64,000 nucleotides of DNA. It comes from Acidobacteria bacterium Ga0077534 (lineage in GTDB: Bacteria > Acidobacteriota > Blastocatellia > Pyrinomonadales > Pyrinomonadaceae). This document shows positions 1-9,670 of this stretch, in pieces. Position 1 is the first letter of the stretch, and each line of letters starts with the position of its first letter. The notes under the pieces were generated by a model, which saw nothing but the letters and a program-made list of their open reading frames with translations, made no database searches and was not told the origin of the DNA. A program made the translations under genes and the position numbers. The stretch is from NCBI GenBank assembly GCA_001464455.1, contig LNEI01000009.1:79784-143783 (forward strand), written 5' to 3'.

Positions 1-1
1 T

Positions 2-1009
2 TTCGGATATCGAGGCTTTATCCAGCGAAGCGACCGAAATCTATATATGGAACTTGCGGCGGGCGGCCGAACGGCTGATTATCGAGCAGATGTTGGCTTT
101 ACCAGCCGCACGGATACTAATTCGCTTAACTCTTTCGTCCGATACGAAACCAATCGAACGCCAAAGAATGCGATCATCTTCAAGCGTCTGTTTAACCAGT
201 CGAATATCGTTTATGACTGGAAAGGGCGGTCGCAGGGGGCTCAATCTAACACGCAGGGTATGCTCGCATTCCAGCGGCAGGTATTTGTCGGCGGTGGATT
301 TGAGTGGGGCTACGAACGTGTTTTTGAACACGAATTCGGCCCCCGACGTTCTGCGACGCGTCAAGGAGCATTCTTTGGAAATAGTGGCGAACGCTCGGCT
401 CATCGGAAGGAAGGCTATGGATTCATCGAGGCTTCGCCGGCAAAGCAGTGGTTTCTACTTTTTGTTTTGAGCCAGAACTACGGCAGCCTGGATTACGATT
501 TTGGGGCGGGGCCGAAGTATCCGCGTGTGTCGGCGCCTTATGTTCAATGGTTTGAGACGTGTGGCCAGTTCGGGGCTCTGTGCACGACACCAGCCCCGCG
601 GCAAGACCCAGGAGCCGGAAACCTCACGTATATCGAGTCATCGGTAAGATATCAGCCGACGACCTCATTCCAGATACAGGTCAACTATAACCGCTCGCGA
701 TTGACCCGCAACGATACGGGGCGGGTGGCATTTGACGATAATATTTTCAGCGTTCGCTCCACCTATCAATTTACCCGCAATGTTTTTGCCCGTATGCGGC
801 TTGATTATTCGAATATCTCGACACGCATTCGGCCTCAATTTGTCTTCGGTTGGACGCCAAGCCCTGGCACCGCTATCTACGCTGGGTACAATGACGATCT
901 GAATTACAACGGATTTAACCCCTACACCGGCCAACGCGAACCGGGCTTTAGCGGCAACGGGCGAAGCTTCTTTATTAAGATGTCGTATCTTTTTCGAAGG
1001 AGCTTTTAA
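2..1009 (+). CDS. C-terminal part of a DUF5916-like outer-membrane beta-barrel protein (partial)
   Basis: The reading frame is open from the window edge to a TAA stop, so only the C-terminal ~335 residues are present; the first internal Met at 47 is not the real start. The sequence alternates aromatic and polar residues in short strands typical of a transmembrane beta-barrel. It ends with NGRSFFIKMSYLFRRSF, whose final Phe resembles a BAM recognition signal. The pattern NYNGFNPYTGQ followed by NGRSFFIK is what I recall from the C-terminus of DUF5916 proteins, which carry an N-terminal carbohydrate-binding family 9-like domain and are common in Acidobacteriota. The function of that family is unknown; a role at the outer membrane is inferred. 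A TonB-dependent receptor is the main alternative, and the missing plug region would decide. Confidence 0.7.
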   Translation, partial: FGYRGFIQRSDRNLYMELAAGGRTADYRADVGFTSRTDTNSLNSFVRYETNRTPKNAIIFKRLFNQSNIVYDWKGRSQGAQSNTQGMLAFQRQVFVGGGFEWGYERVFEHEFGPRRSATRQGAFFGNSGERSAHRKEGYGFIEASPAKQWFLLFVLSQNYGSLDYDFGAGPKYPRVSAPYVQWFETCGQFGALCTTPAPRQDPGAGNLTYIESSVRYQPTTSFQIQVNYNRSRLTRNDTGRVAFDDNIFSVRSTYQFTRNVFARMRLDYSNISTRIRPQFVFGWTPSPGTAIYAGYNDDLNYNGFNPYTGQREPGFSGNGRSFFIKMSYLFRRSF

Positions 1010-1039
1010 GCCAAATCACTAAATCTAGATAGTAAGCAG

Positions 1040-1090
1040 CACGAATAGACACGAAGCGGATCAATTCGATTTGTTTCGTGTCTTTTCGTG
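1040..1090. repeat. Intergenic palindrome of the CACGAA type
   Basis: Two 16-nt arms at 1040-1055 and 1075-1090 are inverted copies with one mismatch, enclosing a 19-nt spacer. The words CACGAA and TTCGTG recur in other gaps of this window (17369-17437, 37981-38159, 63881-63960). It sits between the barrel gene and argD, so it could terminate or process transcripts, but no U-run follows the second arm. I read it as a member of a dispersed repeat family. Confidence 0.6.
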
Positions 1091-1169
1091 TTGTTTCGAG
1101 GTTGCCTCAAGTTTTTTCTACGGGTACTGTGAACTATACTATTTTCAACGGTTTCGCCGTTTTAATATC

Positions 1170-2333
1170 GTGAACTTTGAACAGATCAAGACTATAGAAG
1201 ATCAATTTCAGGTCGAGACCTATGCAAAAATGGGTATCTCGGTCGAGCGCGGTTCCGGACCTTGGGTATGGACAAGCGAAGGCGACAGATATCTCGACCT
1301 CTACGGCGGCCACGCGGTTTGTGCGACCGGGCATTCGCATCCGCACGTCGTGAAAGCGATACAGGAGCAGGCAGAAAAGGTGCTCTTCTACTCGAACCTC
1401 GTTTACTCGGGAATTCGAGCGCAAGCCGCTGAAAAACTCGTTTCTGTCGCCCCGGATTCCCTCACGAAGGCCTTTTTCTGTAACTCAGGAACCGAAGCCA
1501 ACGAGAATGCCATGCGAATGGCCAGAATGGCGACGGGGCGTGAAAAAGTGATCACGTTTACGGGCGGCTTTCACGGCCGGACGGCAGACTCCATATCAGC
1601 GACATTCCTAGGCAAATACCGTGAGCTCGGAAAACCCAATGTTCCAGGCCACGTTTCCGCCGTCTTTGGCGATATCGAGAGCGTAAAAGCGGTCGCAGAC
1701 GAACAAACCGCCGCGATAATGCTGGAACCGATCCAGTCGATGGCCGGCGTTGCCGAAGCTGATCCGGGTTTTTTCCGCGAGCTGAGAAATCTCTGTTACG
1801 AACTCGGAATTGTGCTCATTTTCGACGAGGTTCAAACCGGGATTGGCCGCACCGGAAACTGGTTTTTCGGCGCCAGCAAACTCGCTGACAACGTCCAACC
1901 CGACATCATCACGCTCGCCAAATCTCTCGGTAGCGGTGTTCCGGTCGGAGCCTGTCTTGTAAATGATTGCGTCGCGGAAGGCATCAAGCTCAACGATCTC
2001 GGTACAACCTTCGGCGGCGGAATGCTCGCGATGGCGGCGGTAGTTGCGACCCTCGAAGCGATCGAATCGGACGATATGATCAAGAACGCAAGCAACGTCG
2101 AGCATCATCTCCGCGACTCACTGAGCGGCGTTGCGGGCGTTGTTGCGATCCGCGGAAAAGGATGTTTGCTCGGAATAGAATTCGACGGGCCGTGCTCTCC
2201 GGTTCACAAGAAGCTGCTGGCTGAAAACATAATTACTGGCACATCCAGTAATCCGAATGTGCTCCGTCTGCTGCCGCCAATGTGCGTCAGCGTCGACGAA
2301 ATAAACATGATGGTCGAGGTGCTATCGAATTGA
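1170..2333 (+). CDS. argD: Acetylornithine aminotransferase
   Basis: This 387-residue fold-type I PLP aminotransferase converts N-acetylglutamate semialdehyde to N-acetylornithine in cytoplasmic arginine synthesis. Visible family marks are the PLP phosphate site CNSGTEANE (about 104-112), the FHGRT segment near 134-138, the cofactor Asp in IFDEVQTG (217-224) and the Schiff-base lysine K251 in LAKSLGSG. I chose the GTG at 1170 because homology-like sequence begins there; the frame runs open further upstream to a TTG at 1071, but that stretch crosses a palindromic repeat and has no protein character. The next gene starts inside its stop codon, so the two are translationally coupled. Other class-III aminotransferases (ornithine or succinylornithine) are hard to exclude, but the partner gene supports ArgD. 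Confidence 0.88.
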   Translation: MNFEQIKTIEDQFQVETYAKMGISVERGSGPWVWTSEGDRYLDLYGGHAVCATGHSHPHVVKAIQEQAEKVLFYSNLVYSGIRAQAAEKLVSVAPDSLTKAFFCNSGTEANENAMRMARMATGREKVITFTGGFHGRTADSISATFLGKYRELGKPNVPGHVSAVFGDIESVKAVADEQTAAIMLEPIQSMAGVAEADPGFFRELRNLCYELGIVLIFDEVQTGIGRTGNWFFGASKLADNVQPDIITLAKSLGSGVPVGACLVNDCVAEGIKLNDLGTTFGGGMLAMAAVVATLEAIESDDMIKNASNVEHHLRDSLSGVAGVVAIRGKGCLLGIEFDGPCSPVHKKLLAENIITGTSSNPNVLRLLPPMCVSVDEINMMVEVLSN

Positions 2334-3328
2334 AGAATTATCTAGTTACAACTGATTTCTCGACCGAGTATCTCAACGGATTGATCGAATCCGCCTTGAA
2401 GATCAAAAGCGGTGAAGTCCGAAACAAACCGCTAGACGGCAAATCGATCGCGCTTGTATTTTTCAATCCATCGCTTCGCACGCGTGCGTCGATGCAGGTT
2501 GGTATTTACGAACTCGGCGGTAACGCCGTGATCCTTGAACCCGGCGGCACTTCGTGGACGCTTGAGCATCGCGATGGCGTTGTCATGGATGGAAACAAGA
2601 CTGAGCATCTCGCTGAGTTTGTTCGCGTGCTCGAACGTTATGTTTCGGCCATCGGCGTTCGTACATTTGCGGAGCTAAAAGACTGGGAAACCGAACGCAC
2701 CGACCCGATCCTAAACGCCTTCGCCAAATACGCCACCGTCCCGATCATCAATCTCGAATCCGCGATGCATCACCCATGTCAATCGATGGCGGATATGATG
2801 ACGATCCGCGAAAAGCTTGGAGCTGGCCGGAAAAAAGTACTGATGACGTGGGCGTGGCATCCTAAGCCGTTGCCGATGGCGGTGCCAGACAGCTTTGCAC
2901 TCGCCGCGGCACAATTCGGTCACGACCTTCGGATCGTCCATCCGAAAGGGTATGAACTGGATGATGCATTGATCGCTGAGATCGAAAAACAATCGGCTGC
3001 GAATGGCGGCAGCGTTGAATTTACCAACGATGTTCATTCTGCATTTGATGACGTTGAGGTTGTTTACGCAAAAAGCTGGGGTGGAAAGCAGTTTTACGGG
3101 GACACCGATAAAGACATTGAATTTCGAACGGGTCTGAGAAACGACTGGATCGTTGACGAACAGAAAATGGCACGAACCAATAACGCATCATTCATGCATT
3201 GTCTGCCCGTGCGGCGAAATGTCATCGTGACGGATGGCGTGATTGACTCGGCAAATTCGGTGGTGATCGACGAGGCCGAGAACCGGCTTCATATTCAGAA
3301 GGCGATCATGAGTGAGTTGATAAAGTAG
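2330..3328 (+). CDS. argF': N-acyl-ornithine carbamoyltransferase (ArgF' type)
   Basis: This 332-residue transcarbamylase has the carbamoyl-phosphate motif SLRTR (48-52), an HPCQ motif, and a HCLPVRRN motif late in the chain. It resembles the argF' family that uses N-acetyl- or N-succinyl-ornithine rather than ornithine: VVMDG followed by TEH, MTWAWHPKPLP, and LHIQKAIM near the C-terminus, whose lysine matches the modified lysine of acetylornithine transcarbamylase as I recall it. The start is a TTG at 2330 that overlaps the argD stop (TTGA), with GAGGTG about 9 nt upstream. At the position known to separate acetyl- (Glu) from succinyl-specific (Pro) enzymes I align Thr91, so the substrate stays open. 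The 3' end overlaps the convergent gltD by 23 bp. Confidence 0.85.
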   Translation: MKNYLVTTDFSTEYLNGLIESALKIKSGEVRNKPLDGKSIALVFFNPSLRTRASMQVGIYELGGNAVILEPGGTSWTLEHRDGVVMDGNKTEHLAEFVRVLERYVSAIGVRTFAELKDWETERTDPILNAFAKYATVPIINLESAMHHPCQSMADMMTIREKLGAGRKKVLMTWAWHPKPLPMAVPDSFALAAAQFGHDLRIVHPKGYELDDALIAEIEKQSAANGGSVEFTNDVHSAFDDVEVVYAKSWGGKQFYGDTDKDIEFRTGLRNDWIVDEQKMARTNNASFMHCLPVRRNVIVTDGVIDSANSVVIDEAENRLHIQKAIMSELIK

Positions 3329-4790
3329 CTGACGATCCTTCGGGTTGAGAGAGAAAATCGTGGACGCTTTCGGCAGCTTTTCTGCCGTCCGCGATCGCCC
3401 ATACAATTAGCGACTGGCCGCGTTCGCAATCTCCGGCAGCGAAGATGTTGTGGACGCTGGTTTGTTTTCTTTCGCCGACGGTGACGATATTGTTTTTGTC
3501 GGTTTTGACCCCCAGATCGTGAAAAAATGACGTGTCCTCGCCGCCGGTAAAGCCCAGCGCGAGGAAAACCGTATTGACCGGCCAGAATTTTTCTGTTCCG
3601 ACGATCTCGTTCAATTGCCCCGCATCCCAGCTTACTGCGACAGTTTCGAGGCCGTTGAGATTGCCTCTTCCGTCGCTAGTAAACCGTTTGGTCAACACAG
3701 AATATTCTCGTGGGTCGTCACCAAATACGGCCTCAGCTTCGCTTTGTCCGTAATCGACTTGAAACGTCCTAACCGTACTAAGCCAGCCGTCGTGCGTCGC
3801 TGTTCGATCTGCCGGACGTGGCATTATTTCGAACTGAACGAGGCTTTTACAGCCTTGTCTGAGTGAGGTTCCAACGCAGTCCGTTCCCGTGTCGCCGCCA
3901 CCGATTACGATGACGTTTTTGTCTTTTACGTCGATCGGGGAAATTGCTCTTTCAGCCATCAGCGTTTGGGTCGAATGTGTCAGGAATTCCATTGCGAAAT
4001 GGATCCCGCTGAGTTCCCTTCCTTCAATGTTCAGATCACGCGGTTTCGGAGCACCGCAGCAAAGGACGATGGCATCGAATTCCTGGTTTAATTCGCCTAC
4101 AGAAATATCTCGTCCGACACTAATATTCGTCCGAAACTCGATGCCTTCCGCCGCGAGCAGATCGACGCGTCTTTGGACGAGCGATTTTTCGAGCTTCATG
4201 TTTGGAATGCCGTACATCAACAGGCCGCCGATTCGGTCTTCGCGTTCGAAGACGGTGACGGTGTGGCCGTGTTTGTTGAGTTCGTCGGCACAGGCTAGGC
4301 CGGCTGGTCCGGAACCGATTACTGCAACGCTTTTGCCCGATCGTGTTTGAGGTGGACGCGAGACGATCCAGCCCTCGGCGAATGCACGGTCGACGATTGA
4401 GACCTCGATCTCTTTGATCATTACTGGATCTGCGTTGATGCCCAAAACGCATGACGATTCGCACGGTGCCGGGCAGACGCGACCGGTGAATTCCGGGAAA
4501 TTATTCGTCAGAGCGAGCCGCTCGTATGCCTCTCGCCATTTGCCGCGATAGACGAGGTCGTTCCATTCGGGGATCAGATTGTGCAGCGGGCAACCGATCG
4601 TCGCACCGTTCATCATCGTGCCGGTGTGACAAAACGGAATGCCGCAATTCATGCACCGAGCACCCTGGTTTTGCAGTTCGATATCGGAAAGATGATCGTG
4701 GAATTCGGCCCAGTTCCCGATACGCGAGCGAGCATCACCGAGGATCGGCAGCGTGCGGGAATATTCGAGAAATCCGGTCACTTTACCCAT
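3306..4790 (-). CDS. gltD: Glutamate synthase small (beta) subunit
   Basis: This 494-residue flavoprotein feeds electrons from NAD(P)H to the large subunit for glutamate synthesis from glutamine and 2-oxoglutarate. The N-terminus carries the Fe-S cysteines: CMNCGIPFC (46-54) and CPAPCESSC (about 106-114). A FAD Rossmann motif VIGSGPAGLACA follows near 155, and an NAD(P) motif VIGGGDTGTDC near 295. The C-terminus has the usual FAD-binding AAGDCERGQSLIVWAI. Its ATG overlaps the gltB stop as TAATG, so gltB-gltD form a coupled operon. Its last 23 bp overlap the end of the convergent argF' gene, which leaves no room for a separate terminator between them. Confidence 0.95.
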   Translation of the reverse strand: MGKVTGFLEYSRTLPILGDARSRIGNWAEFHDHLSDIELQNQGARCMNCGIPFCHTGTMMNGATIGCPLHNLIPEWNDLVYRGKWREAYERLALTNNFPEFTGRVCPAPCESSCVLGINADPVMIKEIEVSIVDRAFAEGWIVSRPPQTRSGKSVAVIGSGPAGLACADELNKHGHTVTVFEREDRIGGLLMYGIPNMKLEKSLVQRRVDLLAAEGIEFRTNISVGRDISVGELNQEFDAIVLCCGAPKPRDLNIEGRELSGIHFAMEFLTHSTQTLMAERAISPIDVKDKNVIVIGGGDTGTDCVGTSLRQGCKSLVQFEIMPRPADRTATHDGWLSTVRTFQVDYGQSEAEAVFGDDPREYSVLTKRFTSDGRGNLNGLETVAVSWDAGQLNEIVGTEKFWPVNTVFLALGFTGGEDTSFFHDLGVKTDKNNIVTVGERKQTSVHNIFAAGDCERGQSLIVWAIADGRKAAESVHDFLSQPEGSSATLSTHS

Positions 4791-7700
4791 TACGCCGACA
4801 CCTCCTCGAACGTCGCGAGTTCGGCGTCCTCTTTCGATAAACCATGCGCGATCATGCGTTTTTGTGCATCAAGGACCACACGGTAATCGGTCGGAATAAC
4901 CCGAACGAACTTTGGCAAGCTGTTTTCCCAATCCAGCAGTATCGCCGTTGCAAGCGAGCTGCCGGTCAGCTCGATGTGGCGGAAGACCTGGTCTTTTACA
5001 AACTCGATCTCGTCCGCATCCTCGATCACCTTCAACTCGACCATTTGCTTGTTGCACAGATCTGGAAACTCGCCGGATTCGTCAAAAACATAGGCAATAC
5101 CGCCCGACATCCCCGCCGCAAAATTCTTTCCCGTCTGGCCGAGAATGACGACGGTTCCGCCTGTCATGTATTCGCAGGCGTGGTCGCCGACGCCCTCGAT
5201 GACGAGATCGACACCGCTGTTTCGAACCGCAAAACGCTCGCCGCTAACTCCGGAAATATAAGCCGAACCGCTAGTCGCGCCGTAAAATGCAGTGTTGCCG
5301 ATGATGATGTTGTCCTCAGGTGCAAAGGTCGCGGCCTTTGACGGAAACACGACGATCTTCCCGCCCGAAAGGCCTTTGCCGATGTAATCGTTCGAGTCGC
5401 CTTCGAGCGTCAGCGTCATCCCGTGGGGTACAAACGCTCCAAAACTTTGTCCGGCTGAGCCAGTAAAATGAAGCTTTATCGTATCGTCGGGCAGGCCTTT
5501 CGCGCCAAACTTTCGCGAGATATGGCTGCCGACTATCGTTCCAACAGCTCGATCAGTGTTTTCGATTCTTAGGCTCGCTTCGACCTTGGCATCGTGCATC
5601 AGTGCGGGAAGGCAGATTTCGAGCAATTCACGTTTATCCAGCGTATTCTCAAGCCCAAAGTCCTGCTGAGTCTCCTGAAAATGCGGCGTGTCCGCAGATA
5701 TTTCTGGTGTGAACAAGATCTTTGAAAGATCGAGTCCGCTTCCTTCCGTTTCCTCTAGAGCATCGACGCGGCCGACCATTTCGTTGATAGTGCGGAAGCC
5801 AAGTTCTGCCATCAGTCCCCGCATTTCTTCGGCGATGAACTGCATGAAATTGACTACGTATTGCGGGTCGCCGGAGAACTTGGCCCGCAGTCGCGGATCC
5901 TGCGTCGCGACACCGACCGGGCAAGTATTGAGATGACAAACGCGCATCAACACGCAGCCGAGCGTGACGAGCGGAGCGGTCGAGAAGCCATATTCTTCGG
6001 CACCTAGTAAGGCGGCGATGACGACATCGCGTCCGGTCATCAACTGTCCATCGGTTTCGAGCCGAACGCGGCCTCGAAGTTTGTTTCGCAACAAAGTCTG
6101 ATGCGTCTCCGCCAGGCCCAATTCCCACGGCACACCCGCGTGCTTGATGCTCGTCTGTGCCGCTGCACCGGTTCCACCGTCGTGGCCGCTGATGAGAATG
6201 ACTTCGGCTTTTGCTTTTGCAACTCCGGCGGCAACGGTTCCGACTCCGGCTTCGGATACGAGTTTTACGCTGATCCGTGCCCTTTCATTGGCGTTCTTTA
6301 GGTCGAAGATGAGCTGCGACAGATCTTCGATCGAGTAAATATCGTGGTGCGGCGGCGGCGAGATCAATCCAACGCCTGGTGTCGAGTGTCGCGTTTTTGC
6401 GATCCACGGATAGACTTTGTTGCCAGGAAGCTGGCCGCCTTCGCCGGGTTTTGCTCCCTGGGCGATCTTGATCTGTAGCTCTTCGGCATTGACGAGATAG
6501 TGGCTCGTGACACCAAAGCGGCCGGACGCGACCTGTTTGATCTTGCTGATCTTGTTGTCGCCAGTTTCGGCGGGCGTGTAACGATCCTCATCCTCGCCGC
6601 CTTCGCCGGTGTTACTGCGGCCGCCGATGCGGTTCATGGCGATGGCGAGCGATTCGTGAGCCTCGGCACTGATCGAGCCGTACGACATCGCTCCGGTTTT
6701 GAAGCGTTTTAGGATTTCTTCGACCGGTTCGACCTCGTGGATCGGGATCGCGTTAGTCGCGGTCTTGAACTTCAAAAGCCCGCGCAGAGTTCCTTGCTGC
6801 TTCGTTTGATCGTTGAGCAATTCGCTGTATTGCCGGAAAAGTGAGAAATCGCCCGTTCGACAAGCCTTTTGCAGCAAATGGATCGACTGCGGGCTGTAGC
6901 GGTGAGCTTCGCCAGCAGCTCGCCATTGATAGTTCCCGCCGGGTTCGAGGTTTTTGCCGTTGGCGTCGGGGAAGAATGCACGATCATGCCTTTCGAGCGA
7001 TGCGGCCGCGATCTCATCAATGCCGATGCCGCCGATCCGCGTTGGTGTGCGAGTAAAATATCGTTTGACGAAGCTCTTTTCGAGCCCGAGAATTTCAAAA
7101 ACCTGTGCCCCGAGGTAGCTTTGAATCGTTGAAATACCCATCTTTGACAGGATCTTAACAACGCCCTTATTCACGGCTTTCGTGTAGTTCTTTTCCGCTT
7201 TCGCTTCATCGATCTCAAGCTCGCGATTGAGGATCTGGTCGCGGATGGTTTCGAACGCCAGATATGGATTTATCGCCGTGGCACCATAGCCGAGGAGCAA
7301 TGCAAAATGATGCACCTCGCGCGGTTCGCCGCTTTCGAGGACGAAGCCGCAATGCGTCCGCGTGCCTTCGCGGATCAGGTGGTGATGAACGGCGGAAACG
7401 GCGAGCAATGCCGGGATCGGCACTCGGTATTCGCTCATCTGGCGGTCGGAGAGGATCAGGATGTCATAGCCGTCTTCGATCGCTTTGCTCGCGAGATGGC
7501 ACAGTCCGTCGAGAGCCCATTCGAGGCCTTGGGCTCCGTGTTCGCGGTCGAAAAGCATTGGGAGCGTGATCGATTTGAAGCCGAACTTGCCGAATTCGCT
7601 CTCAGATTCGCCAAGCAGCCGTAGTTTTTCGAGCTCGACGTTGTTGAGAATGAAAGAATTGAGCTTGATCTGCCTCGCACACGCTGGAACCGGTTCGAGC

Positions 7701-9367
7701 AGGTTATCCTCGGGGCCGATCGTGGTGTCGGTCGATGTGACGATCTCCTCGCGAATGGCGTCGATCGGCGGGTTGGTGACCTGAGCGAAGAGCTGTTTGA
7801 AATAGTTATAGATCAACTGCGGCTTTTTGGACAGCACGGCTAAAGGCGTGTCGTTGCCCATCGATCCGATCGCTTCCTCGCCCTTTTCAAACATTGGAGC
7901 CAGCAATATCCGAAGTTCTTCGTCCGTGTACCCAAACGCCCTCTGACGAGCCAAAACCGTCTCGTGATCAGGTTCGTGAACGAACGGCGGATGCGGTATG
8001 TCGTTTATGCTTATCAGGTTATCGTCGAGCCATTGACGATAGGGCTGGGCGACCGCGACCTTATGTTTGATCTCTTCGTCATCGACGATGCGGCCAGCTC
8101 GCGTGTCGATCAGGAACATTTTCCCGGGTTGAAGGCGGCCCTTTTTCACGATCTCAGCCTGATCGATCTCAAGCACGCCCGTTTCCGACGCCATCACTAC
8201 CAGGCCGTGTTTCGTCACGCAATAACGCGAAGGCCGCAGGCCGTTTCGATCAAGCACACCGCCGATGATCTCGCCGTCGGTGAAGGTGATCGACGCCGGC
8301 CCGTCCCACGGTTCTATGAGGCAGGAATGAAACTCATAAAACGCCCGTTTTTCATCGCTCATCCGGTCGCCGTCGAACATCGGTTCCGGGATCATCATCA
8401 TGATCGCGTGCGGCAATTCGCGGCCCGCGAGCGTGAACATCTCGAGCGAATTATCGAACGCTCCGGAATCGCTCGTGTCGTCATCCACAACATGCAAAAC
8501 CTTAGCCAGATCGTCGCCAAACAGCGTCGAACGCATTCGCTTTTCGCGGGCGTGCATCCAATTAACATTGCCGCGAAGCGTGTTTATTTCACCATTGTGA
8601 GCGATGTAACGCAGCGGCTGCGCACGGTTCCAGTTCGGTAGAGTATTCGTGCTGAAACGCGAATGAACAAGTGCCAAACCGCTTTCAAAGCGTTCATCAA
8701 GCAGATCGGGATAAAATTCGCGGACTTGCTCGGTCGTCAGCATCCCTTTGTAAACGATGGTCTTCGAAGAAAAGCTTGCCGCGTAGAACCGCTCAGCCAG
8801 ATCTCTTTCTGCGCGAGTTATCAACTCTTTCGCCCAACGGCGAATGACGAAGAGTTTGCGTTCGAAATGGGCATTATCGGAGATGCCGTCGCCTTTCCCG
8901 ATAAAGATCTGACGGATGAACGGCTGCGAACCCTTTGCGGTTTCGCCGAGCGTTGAGTTGTCAGTCGGTACATCACGCCAACCGATGAATCGCTGGCCTT
9001 CTTCCTCGATCGTCTTGAGAAGGATGTTCTGGCATAGCGTCCGCTTTTCCTCATCCTGAGGCATGAAGAACATTCCGACGGCGTAGTCGCCCGGATGAGG
9101 CAAAACGATGCCGAGACGAGAGCATTCGTCAGCGAAGAATTTATGTGGAATTTGGGTAAGGATTCCGGCGCCATCGCCAGTGTTTTCTTCGGCACCGCGG
9201 GCTCCGCGATGTTCCATGCGGCAAAGGATGCTGAGGCAATCTTTTACAATTTGGTGGGATTTGCGGCCGTGTATATCCGCAATTAGGCCTACGCCGCAAG
9301 AGTCGTGTTCAAATTGCGGATCGTATAAGCCAAAGTCATCGGTGAAAGTCAGGTCGCTTTCGAGCAT
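4790..9367 (-). CDS. gltB: Glutamate synthase large (alpha) subunit
   Basis: The 1525-residue protein has the full length of bacterial GltB. An N-terminal propeptide of 23 residues precedes Cys24 in DSCGVGLI, the catalytic nucleophile of the class-II glutamine amidotransferase once the propeptide is removed. The central and FMN-binding synthase domains follow, including [10 protein letters not shown] and SGHDGGTGA, then the 3Fe-4S cysteines in [12 protein letters not shown], and a glycine-rich C-terminal beta-helix ([21 protein letters not shown]). It makes glutamate from 2-oxoglutarate and glutamine with GltD. The gap upstream (9368-9670) must hold its promoter, but I saw no convincing -35/-10 pair and no Shine-Dalgarno sequence. 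Confidence 0.97.
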   Translation of the reverse strand: MLESDLTFTDDFGLYDPQFEHDSCGVGLIADIHGRKSHQIVKDCLSILCRMEHRGARGAEENTGDGAGILTQIPHKFFADECSRLGIVLPHPGDYAVGMFFMPQDEEKRTLCQNILLKTIEEEGQRFIGWRDVPTDNSTLGETAKGSQPFIRQIFIGKGDGISDNAHFERKLFVIRRWAKELITRAERDLAERFYAASFSSKTIVYKGMLTTEQVREFYPDLLDERFESGLALVHSRFSTNTLPNWNRAQPLRYIAHNGEINTLRGNVNWMHAREKRMRSTLFGDDLAKVLHVVDDDTSDSGAFDNSLEMFTLAGRELPHAIMMMIPEPMFDGDRMSDEKRAFYEFHSCLIEPWDGPASITFTDGEIIGGVLDRNGLRPSRYCVTKHGLVVMASETGVLEIDQAEIVKKGRLQPGKMFLIDTRAGRIVDDEEIKHKVAVAQPYRQWLDDNLISINDIPHPPFVHEPDHETVLARQRAFGYTDEELRILLAPMFEKGEEAIGSMGNDTPLAVLSKKPQLIYNYFKQLFAQVTNPPIDAIREEIVTSTDTTIGPEDNLLEPVPACARQIKLNSFILNNVELEKLRLLGESESEFGKFGFKSITLPMLFDREHGAQGLEWALDGLCHLASKAIEDGYDILILSDRQMSEYRVPIPALLAVSAVHHHLIREGTRTHCGFVLESGEPREVHHFALLLGYGATAINPYLAFETIRDQILNRELEIDEAKAEKNYTKAVNKGVVKILSKMGISTIQSYLGAQVFEILGLEKSFVKRYFTRTPTRIGGIGIDEIAAASLERHDRAFFPDANGKNLEPGGNYQWRAAGEAHRYSPQSIHLLQKACRTGDFSLFRQYSELLNDQTKQQGTLRGLLKFKTATNAIPIHEVEPVEEILKRFKTGAMSYGSISAEAHESLAIAMNRIGGRSNTGEGGEDEDRYTPAETGDNKISKIKQVASGRFGVTSHYLVNAEELQIKIAQGAKPGEGGQLPGNKVYPWIAKTRHSTPGVGLISPPPHHDIYSIEDLSQLIFDLKNANERARISVKLVSEAGVGTVAAGVAKAKAEVILISGHDGGTGAAAQTSIKHAGVPWELGLAETHQTLLRNKLRGRVRLETDGQLMTGRDVVIAALLGAEEYGFSTAPLVTLGCVLMRVCHLNTCPVGVATQDPRLRAKFSGDPQYVVNFMQFIAEEMRGLMAELGFRTINEMVGRVDALEETEGSGLDLSKILFTPEISADTPHFQETQQDFGLENTLDKRELLEICLPALMHDAKVEASLRIENTDRAVGTIVGSHISRKFGAKGLPDDTIKLHFTGSAGQSFGAFVPHGMTLTLEGDSNDYIGKGLSGGKIVVFPSKAATFAPEDNIIIGNTAFYGATSGSAYISGVSGERFAVRNSGVDLVIEGVGDHACEYMTGGTVVILGQTGKNFAAGMSGGIAYVFDESGEFPDLCNKQMVELKVIEDADEIEFVKDQVFRHIELTGSSLATAILLDWENSLPKFVRVIPTDYRVVLDAQKRMIAHGLSKEDAELATFEEVSA

Positions 9368-9670
9368 TAAATAAAGGTAATAATTTTGGCTGGTCTAAGC
9401 TTCATTTTCCACGAATCGATCTCTCGATAATAACCTTATAGCATGGAGATTTCATAAATCCAAGTAATAATGTTATCGAATACATAAGCATACATTATTG
9501 TAGGATTTCAATTTCAATCTGATTTCTTTGCGGCTACCTTGCGTCTTGGTGGCTTTGTGGGAGGTGAACAAGTTCCCGCAAAGCCGACAAGGAAGCAGAG
9601 TTCGCAAAGTTGATACTTGCAGTGCTCGAAATAGCGGTTTGCGTCAAAAACTGCTAAATTACGAAAGCTT
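9368..9670. other. Divergent intergenic region gltB / argB with a hairpin repeat
   Basis: This 303-bp gap separates the divergent gltB and argB genes. The gltB-proximal part is AT-rich and probably holds promoters, though no clear consensus is visible. The argB-proximal part contains a degenerate repeat built from TTTGCGG/CGCAAAG words (9524-9609). Within it, arms at 9551-9561 and 9575-9585 form an 11-bp stem with one G-T pair. No open frame with protein character is present. Confidence 0.6.

Noticed and set aside
1071..1169. Longer N-terminus for ArgD starting at a TTG
   Set aside because: The segment crosses a palindromic repeat and is hydrophobic-aromatic with no ArgD similarity; the GTG at 1170 is a better start.
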